Assembly (NCBI RefSeq): GCF_011059105.1
Contig: NZ_JAALLS010000003.1
Coordinates: 62,001 to 126,000 of the forward strand
Length of the DNA: 64,000 bases
Direction of reading: 5' to 3'
DNA from: Fodinibius halophilus
Lineage (GTDB): Bacteria; Bacteroidota; Rhodothermia; Balneolales; Balneolaceae
Shown here: positions 62,440 to 64,000 of the stretch, in pieces
How positions within the stretch are numbered: the first letter of the stretch is position 1
Layout: every line of letters begins with the position of its first letter
Translations under genes and position numbers: made by a program
Notes under the pieces: generated by a model
Database searches by the model: none
What the model saw: the letters and a program-made list of their open reading frames with translations, nothing else
Told to the model about the DNA's origin: nothing

Positions 62440-63852
62440 TTAACTAACATACTCGTCTTTAATCTCCAGCATATAATTATAGGCAGCCTCATGCTCGTTT
62501 GGAATCTCCCCGTCTAATATGGCCTCTTTAATTGCATCCTTAATATCACCAATAACAGGACCGGGAGAGATATCCAGTGCATCCATAATTTCATCACCGC
62601 TTATCGGGTTGGTCCAATTACGCATGCGATCTTTCTCTTCTACGCGCTGAATTTTCTCTTCCACGCGATCAAAGTTCTGGTTATACCGTTTTACCTTGTA
62701 ATCGTTCTTGCTGGTAATGTCGGCACGGCACAACAGCATGAGATCCTCGATATCATCACCCGCCTCATAAATAAGGCGGCGTACCGCACTGTCGGTCACC
62801 TCATCAGAAACCAACGCAATAGGCCGCAGGTGTAGCCGCACGAGCTTTCGCACGTAACGCATCCGCTCATCCAACGGTAACCCCAGTCGACGAAAAATTC
62901 CTTTAACCCAGTGTGCCCCAAGCGCATCGTGTCCATGAAAGGTCCAGCCGGTGCCCGGCTCAAACTTTTGCGTAGCCGGTTTGGCAATATCGTGCATGAT
63001 TGCCGCCCAGCGCAGCCATAAATCACCGCCCTTTTTGGCAACATTATCAAGCACCTTTAAGGTGTGCCAAAAATTATCTTTATGACGAACTCCACGCACC
63101 TCTTTGACCCCGTGCAGCTTTACCAGTTCAGGGAAAAAGTGATGTAGCAATCCAGTCTTAAACAGATGAGCAAAGCCGATAGAAGGTTTCGGGGCCATCA
63201 CAATCTTATTGAGCTCTTCGATAATCCGCTCTTTAGAAATAATTTCAATGCGGTCGGCCATCTCCTCAATGCCGCGATAGGTCTGCGACTCAATATCAAA
63301 CTGCAGCTGTGTGGCAAACCGAATGGCCCGCATCATGCGCAACGGATCATCATCAAAGGTCTTAAGCGGATCTACCGGGGTTCGGATGAGCTGCTTTTTC
63401 AGATCCTGTATTCCCTCAAAGGGATCAATAAGCTGGCCGAAGTTGTCTTTGTTGAGCGACCATGAAAGGGCATTAATAGTAAAGTCACGGCGCAGCTGAT
63501 CGTCTTCCAGCGTACCATCTTCCACAATAGGCTTGCGAGAGTCGCGGCTGTAACTCTCCTTGCGTGCGCCAACAAACTCAAGATCCATATTCTCATATCG
63601 AATATGTGCGGTCCCGAACTGCTTAAAAACAGATAAATTATCGGCACCCAGTCGTTCAGAAATCTCTTTTGCCAGCTCGATTCCCGACCCTATAGTCACG
63701 AAATCGATATCCTGCTCGTCGGCATCTTTAGTCCTGTTCAGGTAAAAATCACGTACATAGCCACCTACCACATACACATCCTGGCCTACGGCTTCTCCGG
63801 CCTCGGATATAACTTCAAATACTTCTTGGTGTTGCTCAGGGATATCTTCCAC
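62440..63852 (-). CDS. CCA-adding-type tRNA nucleotidyltransferase with HD domain
   Basis: 470 residues. The nucleotidyltransferase domain is VYVVGGYVRDFYLNRTKDAD, then DIDFVTIGSGIELAKEISER, and LRRDFTINALSWSLNKDNFG. A tRNA-binding middle (AIRFATQLQFDIESQTYRGI, RIEIISKERIIEELNKI) follows. An HD domain at about 255-370 (WLRWAAIMHDIAKPATQKFE, FHGHDALGAHWVKGIFRRL) may act as phosphohydrolase or in repair. It adds or repairs the 3' CCA of tRNA, with poly(A) polymerase as the alternative. Start MEDIPEQHQEVF. Confidence 0.92.
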   Translation of the reverse strand: MEDIPEQHQEVFEVISEAGEAVGQDVYVVGGYVRDFYLNRTKDADEQDIDFVTIGSGIELAKEISERLGADNLSVFKQFGTAHIRYENMDLEFVGARKESYSRDSRKPIVEDGTLEDDQLRRDFTINALSWSLNKDNFGQLIDPFEGIQDLKKQLIRTPVDPLKTFDDDPLRMMRAIRFATQLQFDIESQTYRGIEEMADRIEIISKERIIEELNKIVMAPKPSIGFAHLFKTGLLHHFFPELVKLHGVKEVRGVRHKDNFWHTLKVLDNVAKKGGDLWLRWAAIMHDIAKPATQKFEPGTGWTFHGHDALGAHWVKGIFRRLGLPLDERMRYVRKLVRLHLRPIALVSDEVTDSAVRRLIYEAGDDIEDLMLLCRADITSKNDYKVKRYNQNFDRVEEKIQRVEEKDRMRNWTNPISGDEIMDALDISPGPVIGDIKDAIKEAILDGEIPNEHEAAYNYMLEIKDEYVS

Positions 63853-63973
63853 GGGCCCTTTCTTTGTTCAATAATTACTAGTCTGAAAATGAGCGTAAAA
63901 ATAAGAACAAAAACGCTTGCTTTCAGGTATTCTTTGCTTAATCTTTTAGCCAACTGATCACCAACATATTACC

Positions 63974-64000
63974 GTGGAAAGATCACCGGCAAAAAAAGCG
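63974..64000 (+). CDS. Possible start of a rightward gene at the window edge
   Basis: A GTG at 63974 opens a frame (MERSPAKKA) that runs to the window edge. Only nine codons are visible, so it may be chance. It would be divergent from the nucleotidyltransferase gene. Confidence 0.15.

Overview
The window reads as chromosomal DNA of a Gram-negative, moderately AT-rich bacterium of the Bacteroidota/Rhodothermota/Balneolota assemblage, most likely Balneolota. The evidence is a BshA-type bacillithiol enzyme, BatC/D/E proteins, a TonB-C periplasmic protein, LytTR and PD40 proteins, BspA-like surface lipoproteins with an LAAC lipobox, and few strong Shine-Dalgarno sites. The lineage call is an inference from family content. 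No rRNA, tRNA or CRISPR was found.

Region 1 (1-13251, all leftward) is a chemotaxis cluster: cheY, a CheX-like phosphatase, cheA, cheR, cheD, a second CheX-like phosphatase, cheB, two more cheY, cheW and two chemoreceptors, then a TonB-C protein and a truncated membrane protein at the edge. Both receptors end in a flexible tail with a pentapeptide that fits the CheR/CheB tethering consensus. CheA has about 250 residues ahead of its HPt domain. Region 2 (13.7-17 kb) adds a small unknown protein, a stand-alone histidine-kinase dimerisation (DHp) domain and a hybrid kinase whose first receiver lacks the usual aspartate.

Region 3 (17.3-40 kb) is mostly housekeeping: two HAD phosphatases, a PD40 propeller lipoprotein-like or periplasmic protein, an ECF sigma factor overlapping a membrane-protein gene, sucC, an EamA exporter, bshA, yebC, batC-batD-batE (without batA/batB), an M20 peptidase, a TolC/FtsX-permease/HlyD efflux set without its ATPase, panC-panD, a two-lipoyl-domain E2 acyltransferase and a trans-sulfuration enzyme.

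Region 4 (40.1-46.2 kb) is a decay zone. A membrane LytTR regulator is frameshifted, a DUF2306-like membrane gene carries two frameshifts and a stop codon, and a DUF559 endonuclease-like gene has a nonsense codon. Around them lie several families of short interspersed palindromic repeats. An intact M48 CAAX-type protease and an SDR gene sit between the repeat patches.

Region 5 (46.2-54.7 kb) holds a patatin, a quinone-detoxification cluster (two MhqO-like ring-cleaving dioxygenases and an MhqD-like hydrolase), and a MarR regulator separated from it by an AT-rich OLD-family ATPase/TOPRIM nuclease gene that looks acquired. Glycogen phosphorylase follows.

Region 6 (54.8-61 kb) is a tandem array of three surface lipoproteins built from InlB-type B-repeats plus 9-16 copies of a 25-residue DUF285/PARCEL repeat, with recent internal DNA duplication. 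The window closes with ispE and a CCA-adding-type nucleotidyltransferase.
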